Assembly (NCBI GenBank): GCA_021464415.1 | Contig: CM038469.1 | Location: forward strand, 6,798,501 to 6,862,500 | Direction: 5' to 3' | Source: Lonicera japonica | Taxonomy: Eukaryota > Streptophyta > Magnoliopsida > Dipsacales > Caprifoliaceae | Length of the DNA stretch: 64,000 bases | The notes under the pieces: generated by a model | Database searches by the model: none | What the model was told of the DNA's origin: nothing | What the model saw: only the letters and a program-made list of their open reading frames with translations | Shown here: piece after piece, positions 12,230 to 23,030 of the stretch | How the letters are laid out: the number at the start of each line of letters is the position of its first letter | Position numbering within the stretch: the first letter of the stretch is position 1 | Program-made: the position numbers and the translations under genes

Positions 12230-12769
12230 TGTCACGACCCGCTTAATTTTGTCCAAGAAAATCGAAAAATTCCAGAATGTTATGGAGGCTTACGGAATTT
12301 TCTAAAACCTTGTGGAATATTGGAGAAGAGCTTCCAACCTTCTAGAGTATTTTAGAAGGACCTAGATGTAGAACTTTCTAGAATAGCCTAGTTGTAAATA
12401 ATCTTGGTAGATTATTCTACAGAATTCTAGTTAGAGATATTTGTATAGAAAGTTCTGGAATGTAAATCTAGACCATTGGATTGGTTTAATCTCAACCGTC
12501 CATTCGGGAAGGCCTCACCTATAAATAGGTGGAGGGTTCATTTGTGTTGGGCATAGAGAGTGAGTTGTATTCTAAGCTTTATAAAGTGTTCTTGAGTAAT
12601 ATAAAGCTTCTTTTATAAACTCTTGTGTTCTCTCTTGTTTAAGTTTCATTCGGTGTGTTCGTTATTCTTAAGCCATTGTGGGAAGGCTGACTTAGTGTAA
12701 ATCCGTGAGGACCGAAGTTTGAAAGCACTAAGTGCCGCACGTGCCTTGAAGAGGTTCAAGTCCGTGACA
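12230..12769 (+). repeat. 5' LTR of the chromovirus
   Basis: Begins TGTCACG and ends CGTGACA, a 7-bp terminal inverted repeat. Contains a TATA box CTATAAATAGG at 12,519-12,529. Matches 17,369-17,907. Confidence 0.95.
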
Positions 12770-12771
12770 AG

Positions 12772-12783
12772 TGGTATCAGAGG
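12772..12783 (+). promoter_or_regulatory. Primer binding site (initiator Met tRNA)
   Basis: TGGTATCAGAGG begins two bases after the LTR end and is complementary to the 3' end of initiator methionine tRNA, the usual primer of chromoviruses. The last base departs from the common TGGTATCAGAGC. Confidence 0.9.
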
Positions 12784-12806
12784 AAAGGTTTACTATAACC
12801 GTTAAT

Positions 12807-13890
12807 ATGACGAAAGAAGGTGTCGAAACTCCGAATCTCGCTGAGGAGCGGGGAAGGAAGGAGGACCTTCAAAAAAGCAAGAAGTCTAGAAGCAGGAGTC
12901 GCCCACCGGTTCCCTATACTGGGGCATTCGACGAAGTTCTCGTGAACATGGGGGAACGTATCGAGATGGTGGAAAGTTCACTCTCGACCTTAGAGTCCAC
13001 CACTATGGAACAACTTGACACGGTCAAGGAGGAACATGGTTCTCTAAGGGATGACTTTACGTTGCTAGAGGCTAAAGTGATGGATGCCATACAGGCAATC
13101 CAAATTCAAGTAAATAAGCTTAGTGACAAATTGTCGAAAGGACTCGATGCTTGCAAGCAGGTTGCAACTGGCTCAAGTCCAAATATGGTATTAGTAACTC
13201 AAAGTGCCGACTTACCTAAGCCGAAGGAATTCGATGAAAAGCGGGATGCAAAGGAGCCCGAAGACTTCATTTGGAGGATGGAAAGATACTTTGAAGGGGC
13301 TAACATCACCGACGAGGCGAATAAGGTACGCACTTCAACTATGTATCTTACGGACACTGCTGCTCTATGGTGGCGTCGAAAACACACTGAAATAGAAAGT
13401 GGTTCTTGTAAGATAGATAGTTGGGATGAATTGAAGAAAGAACTTAAAAATAAATTCTATCCTACCAATGTTGTCTATGAGGCCCGTAAGAAACTGAGGG
13501 AGTTGAAACACAATGAAGGATGAGGATCAACTATTTTACTTCATCGACGGATTACAAAATTGGGCAAAGCAAGAAGTGCAACGTCAGGGAGTAAAAACGG
13601 TTGATGATGCCATTACGGTGGTCGAATCCCTGTCTGAGTTCCAAAGGGGCATGACCGACCATCCCAATCCTTCGAAAGGCTCCAAGAGTAATTTGGGCAA
13701 AGGTGGGGGAGAAAAGAAGGACGGCACGAAGAAGTACTTCACCAAAGGGGAGCACGCTTCCAAGCCCTTGAGTTCTCAAGGCAAGTACGACGAGAAGAAG
13801 AAAAGCACAATGGGAACTCGAACGTGCTTCGTGTGCAAGGGGCTGCATCTAATGAGGGAGTGTCCCAAGTTAGGGTCGTTGGCAGCATGA
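12807..13890 (+). pseudogene. Chromovirus gag (deleted, frameshifted)
   Basis: Gag forms the particle that packages the element RNA. I start it at the ATG at 12,807; the open frame upstream only begins at a GTG inside the primer site. Residues 1-45 are basic, followed by a helical stretch, then the retrotransposon gag core (DFIWRMERYF near 13,265; ALWWRRKH near 13,365; KNKFYPTNVVYEARKKLREL near 13,450-13,505). At 13,513-13,521 the frame changes, and the segment that normally links the HNEG motif to the next helix appears missing, about 20 codons. The second frame carries GLQNWAKQE and a zinc knuckle C-x2-C-x3-H-x4-C ([13 protein letters not shown] near 13,825-13,865). It ends with TGA at 13,888. 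Confidence 0.85.
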
Positions 13891-15911
13891 CAGAGGAACG
13901 AGGTTCATCCTCTTGCCAGGAAGAGAAAGAACAGTTCAGCTCGTTGCAACTGCTAAATGCCCTCAACGCTAAGGTTGTCCCACCGACCAACGCAAACAAA
14001 GGATTGATGTACGTGGAAGCCAAGGTGAATGGACAACCCGCGTTAGCGATGGTGGACACGGGAGCCACTAACAATTTCATTACCGAGGATGAAGCTAGAC
14101 GATTGGGGCTCAAGATCACCAAGGGAGGTGGAGTCCTTAAAACGGTCAATTCTCCTACCACACCACTACCCGGAGCAATTCATAAAGAGGAAATCCAACT
14201 AGGATCGTGGAAGGGCCAAGTGGATCTTTCGGTAACAAAGATGGACGACTTCAACTTGGTTCTCGGGCTAGACTTTATGAGGAAGGTCAACGCCATTCCA
14301 GTACCTTCCTTCGACTCAGTTTGCATTTTGGAGAAGGGGTCTTTATGCATGGTGCCTACTGTGTCCAAGGCAAAAGTTGTGGGTCAACTTTCAGCCATGC
14401 AAGTTGCAAAAGGGTTGAAGAAGGGGGATATGACGTACTTGGCATGCCTAAAGATGGAGGACCAAGATAAGACCGTGATCGAGCAAAGGGACGAGAAAAC
14501 GCCCGATATCATCAAAGGCATCCTTGAGGAGAACAAGGACGTGATGCCGCCAGAACTACCGAAAAGGTTACCACTTAAGAGGGGGGTGGACCACAAGATT
14601 GAATTGGAACTGGGTACGAAACCACCAGCCATGTCACCTTATCGAATGGCACCGCCGGAGTTGGAGGAACTTCGAAAGCAATTGACAGAGCTACTCGACA
14701 AAGAGATGATACGGCCTTCAAAAGTACCTTATGGCGCCCCGGTCCTATTCCAGAAAAAGCATGATGGATCGTTAAGGATGTGCGTGGACTACCGGGCACT
14801 TAACAAGGTAAGGATCAAGAACAAATACCCTATTCCTTTGATTGCTGATTTGTTTGACAGGCTTGGAGGATCAAAGTATTATACGAAGATGGATTTATAA
14901 AAGGGCTACTACCAAGTCCGAATAGCAGAAGGAGATGAGCCTAAAACGGCATGCATCACTCGGTATGGCTCATTCGAGTGGTTGGTGATGCCGTTCGGCT
15001 TAACCAATGCCCCGGCCATATTTTGCACGTTGATGAACAAGATCTTCCAACCATACTTGGACAAGTTCGTTGTGGTCTACCTCGATGATATAGTCATTTA
15101 TAGCCAAACGTTGGAAGAACGTGCCGACCACTTACGAACGGTGTTCAAGCTTTTGCGGGAGAACAAGCTATACGTCAAGAAGGAAAAGTGTTCATTCGCA
15201 AAAAAGGAGGTACACTTTCTTGGTCACATTATTGGCCATGGAAGTTTAAAGATGGACGAGGCAAAGGTGAAAGCAATCAAGGAATGGGAAGTGCCGACCA
15301 AGGTAATCGAACTTCGTTCTTTCCTTGGTTTAGTCAATTACTACCGACGATTCATCCAGGGGTACTCGGTGAGGGCCGCCCCACTAACAGACCTCCTGAA
15401 GAAGAACAAGACATGGGACTGGTCCGAAAAATATCAAACGACATTCGAGGATCTGAAGGATGCCATCACAAGTGAACCGATCTTGGCACTGCCCGATTTC
15501 ACCAAGATCTTTGAGGTTCAAACGGATGCCTCCGACTTTACTATTGGGGGAGTTCTTATGCAAGAGAGGCATCTGATCGCGTTCGAGAGCCGTAAGCTCA
15601 ACGACACCGAGCGTCGGTACACGGTTCAAGAGAAGGAAATGACGGCTATTGTTCATTGCCTACGAGTTTGGCGACATTACTTGCTGGGTTCCAAGTTCAT
15701 CATCAAGACGGATAATGTTGCCACGAGCTACTTTCAAACACAAAAGAAGCTGACTCCCAAACAAGCAAAGTGGCAGGACTTCTTGGCGGAATTCGATTAC
15801 GTGTTTGAGTATAAGCCGGGTAAGGACAATGTCGTTGCCGATGCTTTGAGTCGAAAAGCCGAGCTTGCTGCCATAAGCCAAGCCAAGGGGACTTTTCTGG
15901 ACCTGATTTGA
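13891..15911 (+). pseudogene. Chromovirus pol part 1: protease, reverse transcriptase, RNase H
   Basis: One frame carries the aspartic protease ([11 protein letters not shown], catalytic DTG near 14,050). The reverse transcriptase follows, with [20 protein letters not shown] near 14,730-14,790, MPFGLTNAP near 14,985 and the catalytic YLDD near 15,080. RNase H then begins with [11 protein letters not shown] near 15,520 and has [12 protein letters not shown] near 15,635 and [14 protein letters not shown] near 15,815. The protease lies in a different frame from the second gag frame. An in-frame TAA at 14,898 replaces the residue after KMDL in reverse transcriptase, and a TGA at 15,909 follows RNase H, so no full polyprotein can be made without readthrough. 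Domain order and spacing are otherwise complete. Confidence 0.95.
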
Positions 15912-17358
15912 GAAGGCTTGGAGCACGACTCCGTAGCTAAGGGGTTGATAAAGGCTACCCAAGAAGGAAAAACGAGGAGGTTTTGGGTAGAGGATGGCTT
16001 ACTCTACACAACAGGGCAGCGGGTATACGTTCCTAAGTGAAACAACTTGCGGCGAGATATTATCAAGGAGTGCCACGATACGAGGATGGGCTGGACACCC
16101 CGGTCAAAAACGCACTTTGGCACTACTTGAACGAGCATACTTTTGGTCGCAAATGAGGGACACGGTGGAACTCTATGTGAAGACTTGTCTTGTGTGCCAA
16201 CAAGATAAGGTCGAAGCAAGGGCACCATCATGGTTGTTGGAACCCTTACCGGTCCCGGAGCGTCCTTGGGATTCTATTTCCTTAGACTTCATTAGTGCCT
16301 TGCCCAAATTCGAAGGATTCAGATCAATTATTGTGGTGGTTGATTGGTTTTCTAAATATGGCACATTCATCCCAGCCACCAAGGATTGCACAGCGGAAGA
16401 AGCGGCAAAGCTATTCTTTAAGAATGTGGTAAAGTATTAGGGGTTACCTCGTAGTATTATAAGTGATCGTGACCCCCGTTTCAAGGGAAAGTTGTGGACG
16501 GAGTTGTTTAAACTCCTAGGATTGGATCTACACTTCTCAACAAGCTTTCACCCACAAACAGATGGGCAAACAGAACGGGTGAATTCCTTGTTGGAGTGTT
16601 ATCTCCGACACTTTGTGGGTGCGAACCAAAGGGATTGGGCTAAACTCCTAGATGTTGCTCAATTTTCTTACAACTTACAAAGGAGTGAAGCCACGGGAAG
16701 GAGTCCATTCGAGTTAGCGACCGGACAACAACCATTGACGCCCCACACATTGACCACTTCCATAGAAGGAGGGAAAAGCCCCGGAGCATATAAGATGGCA
16801 AAGTCATGGGAGGAGTATGCCGACTTAGCTCGTTCGTGCCTTAACAAAGCCCGGAGGCGAATGAAGAAGTGGGCGGACAAGAAGAGGCAGCCGATGGAAT
16901 TCAACATTGGTGACCAAATCCTTGTGAAGATTCTCTCTCAACAATTCAAGGCATATCGGAGTGTGCACAAAGGCTTGGTGCGAAGATACGAAGGGCCGTT
17001 TCCGATGATCGCTAAGGTTGGTAAGGTATCGTATCGCCTTGACCTTCATAGCACCTTAAAGATCCATCCAGTCTTTCACGTGAGCATGTTAAAGCCCTAC
17101 CATGAAGACGTGGAGAATCCTAGCCGAAGCGAGTCACAACGGGCACCACCGATTGTGACCAAGTCATTTGATAAAGAAGGTGAGGAGGTCTTGGAGGTTC
17201 GCGAGGTTCGAAGGCGTGGAGTACCTCCTTGCAAACAATTCTTAATCAAATGGAAGGGATTGCCTGAGTCCGAAACAACGTGGGAATCGCAAGCCGACTT
17301 GTGACAATTCGAAGACAAGCTGAGGCAGTACGAGGCGACGAGGACGTCGCCAGATTAG
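15912..17358 (+). pseudogene. Chromovirus pol part 2: integrase with chromodomain
   Basis: Integrase joins the DNA copy to the chromosome. The zinc-binding domain spans a frameshift near 16,085-16,105 (GHPGQKRT, then CLVCQQDK near 16,185). The core has the first Asp in SLDFISALP near 16,285, the second in SDRDPRFKG near 16,460, and the Glu in DGQTERVN near 16,565. The C-terminal domain ends in a chromodomain (VLEVREVRR near 17,190, FLIKWKGLPESETTWE near 17,240-17,288), which in this family targets marked chromatin. Premature stops: TAG at 16,438 and TGA at 17,302; the natural end is probably TAG at 17,356. Confidence 0.93.
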
Positions 17359-17368
17359 GTGGGGAGAG
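17357..17368 (+). promoter_or_regulatory. Polypurine tract
   Basis: AGGTGGGGAGAG directly precedes the 3' LTR. It is the plus-strand priming site and overlaps the natural pol stop. Confidence 0.85.
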
Positions 17369-17907
17369 TGTCACGACCCGCTTAATTTTGTCCAAGAAAA
17401 TCAAAAAATTCTGGAATGTTATGGAGGCTTACGGAATTTTCTAAAACCTTGTGGAATATTGGAGAAGAGCTTCCAACCTTCTAGAGTATTTTAGAAGGAC
17501 CTAGATGTAGAACTTTCTAGAATAGCCTAGTTGTAAATAATCTTGGTAGATTATTCTACAGAATTCTAGTTAGAGATATTTGTATAGAAAGTTCTGGAAT
17601 GTAAATCTAGACCATTGGATTGGTTTAATCTCAACCGTCCATTCGGGAAGGCCTCACCTATAAATAGGTGGAGGGTTCATTTGTGTTGGGCATAGAGAGT
17701 GAGTTGTATTCTAAGCTTTGTAAAGTGTTATTGAGTAATATAAAGCTTCTTTTATAAACTCTTGTGTTCTCTCTTGCTTAAGTTTTATTCGGTGTGTTCG
17801 TTATTCTTAAGCCATTGTGGAAGCCTGACTTAGTGTAAATCCGTGAGGACGGAAGTTTGAAAGCACTAAGTGCCGCACGTGCCTTGAAGAGGTTCAAGTC
17901 CGTGACA
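17369..17907 (+). repeat. 3' LTR of the chromovirus
   Basis: Copy of 12,230-12,769 with the same TGTCACG and CGTGACA ends. Nine substitutions and one single-base deletion are visible by eye. Confidence 0.95.
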
Positions 17908-18469
17908 CTGTGCCTACTTTGTGTATATCGACTAATCATCGCTCACTGTGTATGGTTTGTCGCTGGTCAAGAATTATTTTAACAGCCTATAATCAATCTT
18001 AGAAGTACCGAGTCGACTCTAAAATTGTCTTAGCGACAACTTTATACCCCTATACCAAGAGGTTTGGTTATTGATCGATAAGTGTAAAATAATTAAATCC
18101 TCTCTATATACATCTATGGAGCTAGACTATAAAGAGGGATTCCCTCACTTTAGTTAAAAGAATGAATCCTTATTTAGAGGGGTAAATAAAATAATTTTTT
18201 TTCACTTCCACTAAATTTCATAAAAAACACAACTTAGAAGTGGGTGTATTGAAAAATTGATATATATGCACATTTTCAACAGTTGAATTTTTTGATAATC
18301 ATCGCACCTACTTTTTGGTTGAATTTTTTAATAAAATTCGGTGAAAATGATTTATTCATAATATTGATCATCTATACAAAATTTCAAAAAATAATTCATC
18401 AATTTATCCATCTAAATAAAAATCCTTCTTTTTGTTAAAATAAAGGAATCAATATTTATAATCTAGCTC

Positions 18470-18720
18470 TCTCTATATATATGATGGTCCTTAGCTTTGC
18501 ATTGATTGCCAGCTGCCTGCTTATTAGCAATGAGAAATGTACCTTCCCATATAATGCAGAATAAACAACCCTATAATAATTATATAGCTTTTCATAATTT
18601 CATTTACTTAATTTGATCTATGTTTAAGATTGTTACATTATATATAGAAGCTAAATTATTTGGCCCCAAAAGTGCTGTTGAAAGGCAAATTCTGAGGCCA
18701 TGGCAACTTTTGTGTTCTTT
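18470..18720. repeat. Paralogue of 11,045-11,730 without the MITE
   Basis: Shares TACCTTCCCATATAATGCAG and GCTGTTGAAAGGCAAATTC with the copy left of the chromovirus. It shows the empty site of the Tourist MITE. Noncoding; the preceding 17,908-18,469 holds no recognisable gene. Confidence 0.75.
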
Positions 18721-19029
18721 ATCTGTATTTATATATTATTATTATATAGTAAAATGGAAGAAGTAATATAATTAATGCAATTTTTAATTTAATGTCATAT
18801 TAATTGGGACACATAATAACGAATATATAAATTCAAAGTTAATCGCTTATGGCTCAGCAATTTAAAGGAATTTGGTAACTATTAGCAAGTTCTAGGTCAT
18901 GGCTTTGAGTCTCACTCTCCTCCCTTTCCCTGTGTCCTTTACTTGGACCACGGGTTGTATATGAGAATGCATAAATTGTATCTACATAAAAAAATTCATT
19001 AAAAACACCTCGAGTACATTAACGAGGGT

Positions 19030-20010
19030 TTAATACTTATGAAAGCCAACCTGGCTATACAAGTAGTGTTTACGCGTGTCTTTCTAGTCCAAACCCAAAA
19101 CATATACTAGAGAACTTTAGTTATGACGAATGTTAAAGCATTCCTGGAAATGTGTTGATTCCCTGCAAAAATTGTATATTAAATTAGTTCGTGTGAATCA
19201 TTATGTACTGCGAAAGATAGATATAATGGAATCAATGGAAATTGTTTTTTGATTTCTCATATAATAAAAAACCAATATGCTTTCCATAATTCTAAAAAAC
19301 TTAATTCATATAAAACAAGCATTCGTTTTTCATATTTTTTAGTTTGATTGCCTATTATATATAGAGTAGGTTGGCATGCTTAAAATATGGGAAAGTATTA
19401 TTTCTCACTTATTGAAAAGCATCCATGCATATGATATTTTTCATATATAGATTTTGCATCAAACCATACCTACATTTAAAATAAGGTATAGATGATGGTT
19501 TACTCCCACCAAACTCCATCCTAACCATCATTTACCTAACTTTCACCACTTTCTTCTTGTATGCCTCACCTGCATCACAAATATCTAAAATTGCATAACC
19601 AACATACATTTGTTTTCCTTTCTTTCTTTCTTTATTTTTTTTTCTGTTTTAAAAAAAAAACTAATTAAATATTACTAAGTATTGTTCATTATATTTTTAG
19701 AGGCTTTTAGGACCCACTTCTTATTAAAAGTTAAATTATTTATCTTGAAATGTTTTGATTCCTTACAAAAATAATATGTTAAATTTAATAGGCATGTGAA
19801 TCATTAAAGCAAGAGATACATTAAATGGAATCAAGAGAAATAGCTATGTGACGTTTTAAATGATAAGAGCGCACTAATTTTTTTTGCCATTATCGGTAAA
19901 AGTTGGACCACTAACTCACTATATATATATCTTCCATAAAAATACAAGCACTCTTTTTTCATCTTTTTGAGTTTGATTGCTTTTTGTAGAAATGGATTCT
20001 TCCTTGCAGT
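19030..20010. repeat. Local duplicated module, copies 4 and 5
   Basis: 19,030-19,340 and 19,690-20,010 each match 6,905-7,260. 19,390-19,620 matches 7,800-8,040 and 8,800-9,010. A CATGCAT (RY-type) motif lies near 19,411. All noncoding. Confidence 0.7.
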
Positions 20011-20139
20011 ACGGCCGGGTTTGAAAGGTTAGGAAAGTGAAGTGAAATATCTTCCATGTTCTCATATATAGTTGGTTTTAATTATGCTATGAAGTTCATA
20101 CCCTTTTCTGTACATATATATATATATATATATGAGAAT

Positions 20140-20480
20140 TACGTGAGACCAACTTTTATTCTTCTCTCTGCCTTCACTAAAGGTCATAACTTTCTTCTTC
20201 TTTTTTAATAAAAAAGAAATATCTAAATCTCTGTCATTAATTACAAATAAAGAAACTCGAATCCAACATGATATCTCTCTCAAATCATCGCTTTCCTAAC
20301 TAAGCTAACCCACTTGTTCAATGGTCATTAATTAATTTTATATATTGTTTGATTACAAAATACTTAGACCATTATAAAATAACCAAATTTAATATCAATA
20401 ATCCACTAAAATTCCATTTCTCCTTATTTTTTATCTTTTATTTTTTATACAAAGTAATGATTTTATAACAAAACTTTTTA
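20140..20480. repeat. Local duplicated module, part with an empty Stowaway site
   Basis: Aligns with 6,080-6,510. AATTTAATATCAATAATCC at 20,386-20,404 has a single TA where the copy at 6,166 carries the MITE. A (TA)n run lies at about 20,117-20,134. Confidence 0.75.
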
Positions 20481-20629
20481 TATTTATATATACGCCATAA
20501 ATTCACAACTATCACAATAAAAAGTGAATACCTATATAACCATCACAAAAACAAACATACATCCACTACATGGCGAACACAATAATAGGTAGTTCTTCCT
20601 TTCTTTTTCTTTGCATTTTTTGAAAAAGC

Positions 20630-20870
20630 CCACTATATATAAGTACTAACAATATTAAAGATGAAAAATTGTCAAATTCTCATACAAAATGTAAACTCTA
20701 CTGGTTCAGCCGCTAGCATATATATTCATTAGCACACACATTTATATATTCAAACAATTCCCAAGTGCACATCTCTCTCTTCTTCAACAATGGCCAAGCT
20801 CCATCTCTCCCTTGCATCTTTCTCTTTATGTCTCACCCTATGCAAAATCCGTAATCACAATGAATTTTGA
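20630..20870 (+). pseudogene. Orphan first exon encoding a signal peptide
   Basis: An ATG at 20,790 opens 26 codons: Met-Ala-Lys, then a hydrophobic core (LHLSLASFSLCLTLC), then TGA at 20,868. Upstream are TATA-like boxes (CTATATATAAG near 20,632 and TTTATATATTC near 20,731) and a CT-rich leader (CATCTCTCTCTTCTTCAACA) typical of plant 5' UTRs. A possible splice donor (CCGTAATC) lies near 20,850, so this may be exon 1 of a secreted-protein gene whose other exons are gone. The N-terminus is of the style of 11S seed globulins and other secreted proteins, but the identity cannot be fixed. No further exon is found before the MITE at 21,053. Confidence 0.45.
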
Positions 20871-21052
20871 ATTCTAAAAATGTATAAAGGATATTAGATT
20901 GTGTGGTTGCAACTTGCGTCTTACAATATTTTTTTAGTATATACGAACATTAATTACTTTTGGTGCGATATATAACTAGCTAGGTTCTGAAAGAGATTGT
21001 TTTGCTAGTGACTCATTGCCCAAATGTATCTATATAATTTATTCACGTCTAA

Positions 21053-21437
21053 GAGCATCTACATCGGATAGGGTAAATTACTTCTCTTCAACGCGGAGAA
21101 AGTAAATGGATAAAAATTATGAAGGTAGGGTAGAGAAGGGGTAAAATTTAACATACCTCTAAATTTTAGTGATACGAACGTCCTTCATCTGTATGAATTT
21201 TTTTTTAAAAAATAAAAAAATGGTCATATGAGTTTGGCTTACTTGTATGAGTCCATACAAGTAAGCTACACTCGTATGGCCATTTTCTTCTTCTTATTTT
21301 TTTAAGCATAAAATTTTATTCGAATGAAGAACGCTCGTATGAGTATATTTTTACCATTTTCATTGTGTACAATACTGAAACTTAATTATTAATCAATAAA
21401 TTTGGCCTAGTATTTACAATTTTCATTCCGAATGCTC
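21053..21437. mobile_element. PIF/Harbinger-type MITE with an internal hairpin
   Basis: The ends GAGCATCTACATCGGA and TTCCGAATGCTC are imperfect inverted repeats flanked by TAA (21,050-21,052 and 21,438-21,440). In the middle lies a second, tighter inverted repeat with a perfect 13-bp stem GCTTACTTGTATG and 4-nt loop centred near 21,253, extended by imperfect pairing on both sides. Confidence 0.8.
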
Positions 21438-21639
21438 TAATACATTTATGTGTTGTGTTCACTAATTAAAAAAAATGGCTTATACTTCCGATAATACCTT
21501 TACAAGTTTGTATTTCCTTGGCAAAGAACTCACAAAATTCTTTGCTTTTTGTTTGGACTTTTTAGATTTAAATATTATTATAATAAACAAAATTAGATTT
21601 ATTTGCTCTTTTATTAAAAAATTAAACTTCAGTGCTATC

Positions 21640-22065
21640 CAGGGGCGTAGCCAGGAATTATAAGTGACCCGGGCTAAGAATTAAACAATGACAACGTTAA
21701 AATATAACAAACCAAAATGCAACTATAATATATTCAAATGCATTCAAAAGATACCAACTTTTTATACGTTGGAAGTGTAGATATGAATATTTAAAAATAT
21801 ACAAAAAAATATAATAATTTCTTATATTAGCCATGTACGCCATAAATACAAACAAAAAGACATAATAGCCTATCGTAATTGAACCTTGCGCTCCTTAACA
21901 GAATCAAAATTGGTAAATGCATTGATAATTTTAATAGGTGTAGAGTAGTAATATTAGAAGAATGAGGTAGGCTATACACATTTATATACACATATATTTA
22001 TAAATAAAATTTAAGTCTACTACTTAAAAAAAATTAGACCAAGCACAAGCACAGCTACGCCCATG
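21640..22065. mobile_element. hAT-type MITE
   Basis: Flanked by a perfect 8-bp duplication GTGCTATC (21,632-21,639 and 22,066-22,073). The ends CAGGGGCGTAGC and GCTACGCCCATG form an imperfect TIR of the common CAGGGGCGGAGCC hAT style. No coding capacity. Confidence 0.88.
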
Positions 22066-22189
22066 GTGCTATCCCGTTCCTCGATCTTCTTAGAACTTAA
22101 ACAGTTTTTAACCATATGCAATTTTATTTTTTTTGGTCTACAACCATATGCAATTTAAATTAACCAACTCATGGTCTAAGAATATTATT

Positions 22190-23030
22190 TCATATGATAT
22201 ATATATAAAAGATCTGTTGCTTTATCCCCACCCCAACAAACGCCACGAATCTGCACCCACCGGGAAACCTCTCCTTGGGACCCATCCTGCCAGACATCTT
22301 TCCCTACACATACACAAAAACTTTATCTACCTGTGGTGAGTAGTTTAGAGTCTATTTAGTGGGATAGTGTTAAAGAAGGGGGGAAGCAATTAAATTATAT
22401 TTAGTACCAAATATATATATATATACAGTGGCGGGTGAAGGAGGGTCGGATTTTTTTGAGATATTTTAAATTCTCATTAATATTAGTAATTTTTTTTATA
22501 AATATAATTATTGGCACTTTTTAAATAAAATTATTTATTTTTATTTTGTTATAATTTTTTTTTATTTCTAAAAATTATTTTAGAATATTAATTTTTTTTA
22601 TAAAATATCAATAGTTATACTCATTATTATTTATATTATAAGTATTTAATAAATTTAAGTAATTATATAAATATTTAATAAATTTAAGTAATTATAGTTC
22701 TTCTTAATAAATTTATAAAATATTTTATTTTTTATATTATTTTTTAACTTTCTTATATTTTAAATCTTAAATTCGTCACTGTATATATATATAAAAGGAC
22801 TGTTGCCTTATCCCCACTCCACAAACACCATCAATTAGCACCAACCTGGAAACTACCCTTTGGGACCCACCCTGGCATTACCCCAATCTGTAGGACATCT
22901 CACTGCATACGCAAAAATTATTATTTGTATATGCCGGTGGTGAGGACAGTAGTTTAGAATCTATTTGGTGGGATGGCGTTAAAGAAGGGGTGGAGCAGTT
23001 AAAATTGTACTTAGTAACAAAACCCACCCA
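22190..23030. repeat. Tandem duplication split by a MITE
   Basis: 22,200-22,420 and 22,790-23,020 are diverged copies (TTATCCCCAC near the start, TGGGACCCA in the middle, GTTAAAGAAGGGG near the end). Between them sits the insert at 22,426-22,781. Noncoding. Confidence 0.7.
22426..22781. mobile_element. Small hAT-like MITE
   Basis: Starts CAGTGGCGG and ends with the complement CGTCACTG. Flanks are TATATATA on both sides, compatible with an 8-bp duplication but inside a TA-rich tract, so less certain. The interior is extremely AT-rich. Confidence 0.55.

Larger units (their letters stand above)
12230..17907 (+). mobile_element. Young Ty3/gypsy chromovirus, nearly complete
   Basis: A 5.7-kb LTR retrotransposon with both LTRs, PBS, gag, protease, reverse transcriptase, RNase H, integrase with chromodomain, and polypurine tract, all in order. 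The flanks share CTGT (12,226-12,229 and 17,908-17,911), the probable target duplication. By eye the LTRs differ at nine substitutions and one indel over 540 bp (about 98% identical), so insertion was recent. The coding region is already damaged (gag deletion, four premature stops, a pol frameshift). The gag and zinc-knuckle style resemble the Galadriel group, but the lineage is not proven. It sits between two halves of the local duplicated region. Confidence 0.95.

Noticed and set aside
12771..12806. Gag start at the GTG at 12,771
   Set aside because: It lies inside the tRNA primer site and nuclear plant genes do not use GTG starts in this way; the ATG at 12,807 is in the same frame.
14384..14799. 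Open frames on the minus strand within the chromovirus pol
   Set aside because: Shadows of the real pol reading on the other strand, with no similarity of their own.
20790..20870. Naming the orphan exon as an 11S globulin or other seed protein
   Set aside because: A signal peptide alone cannot identify the family; no mature-protein sequence is present.
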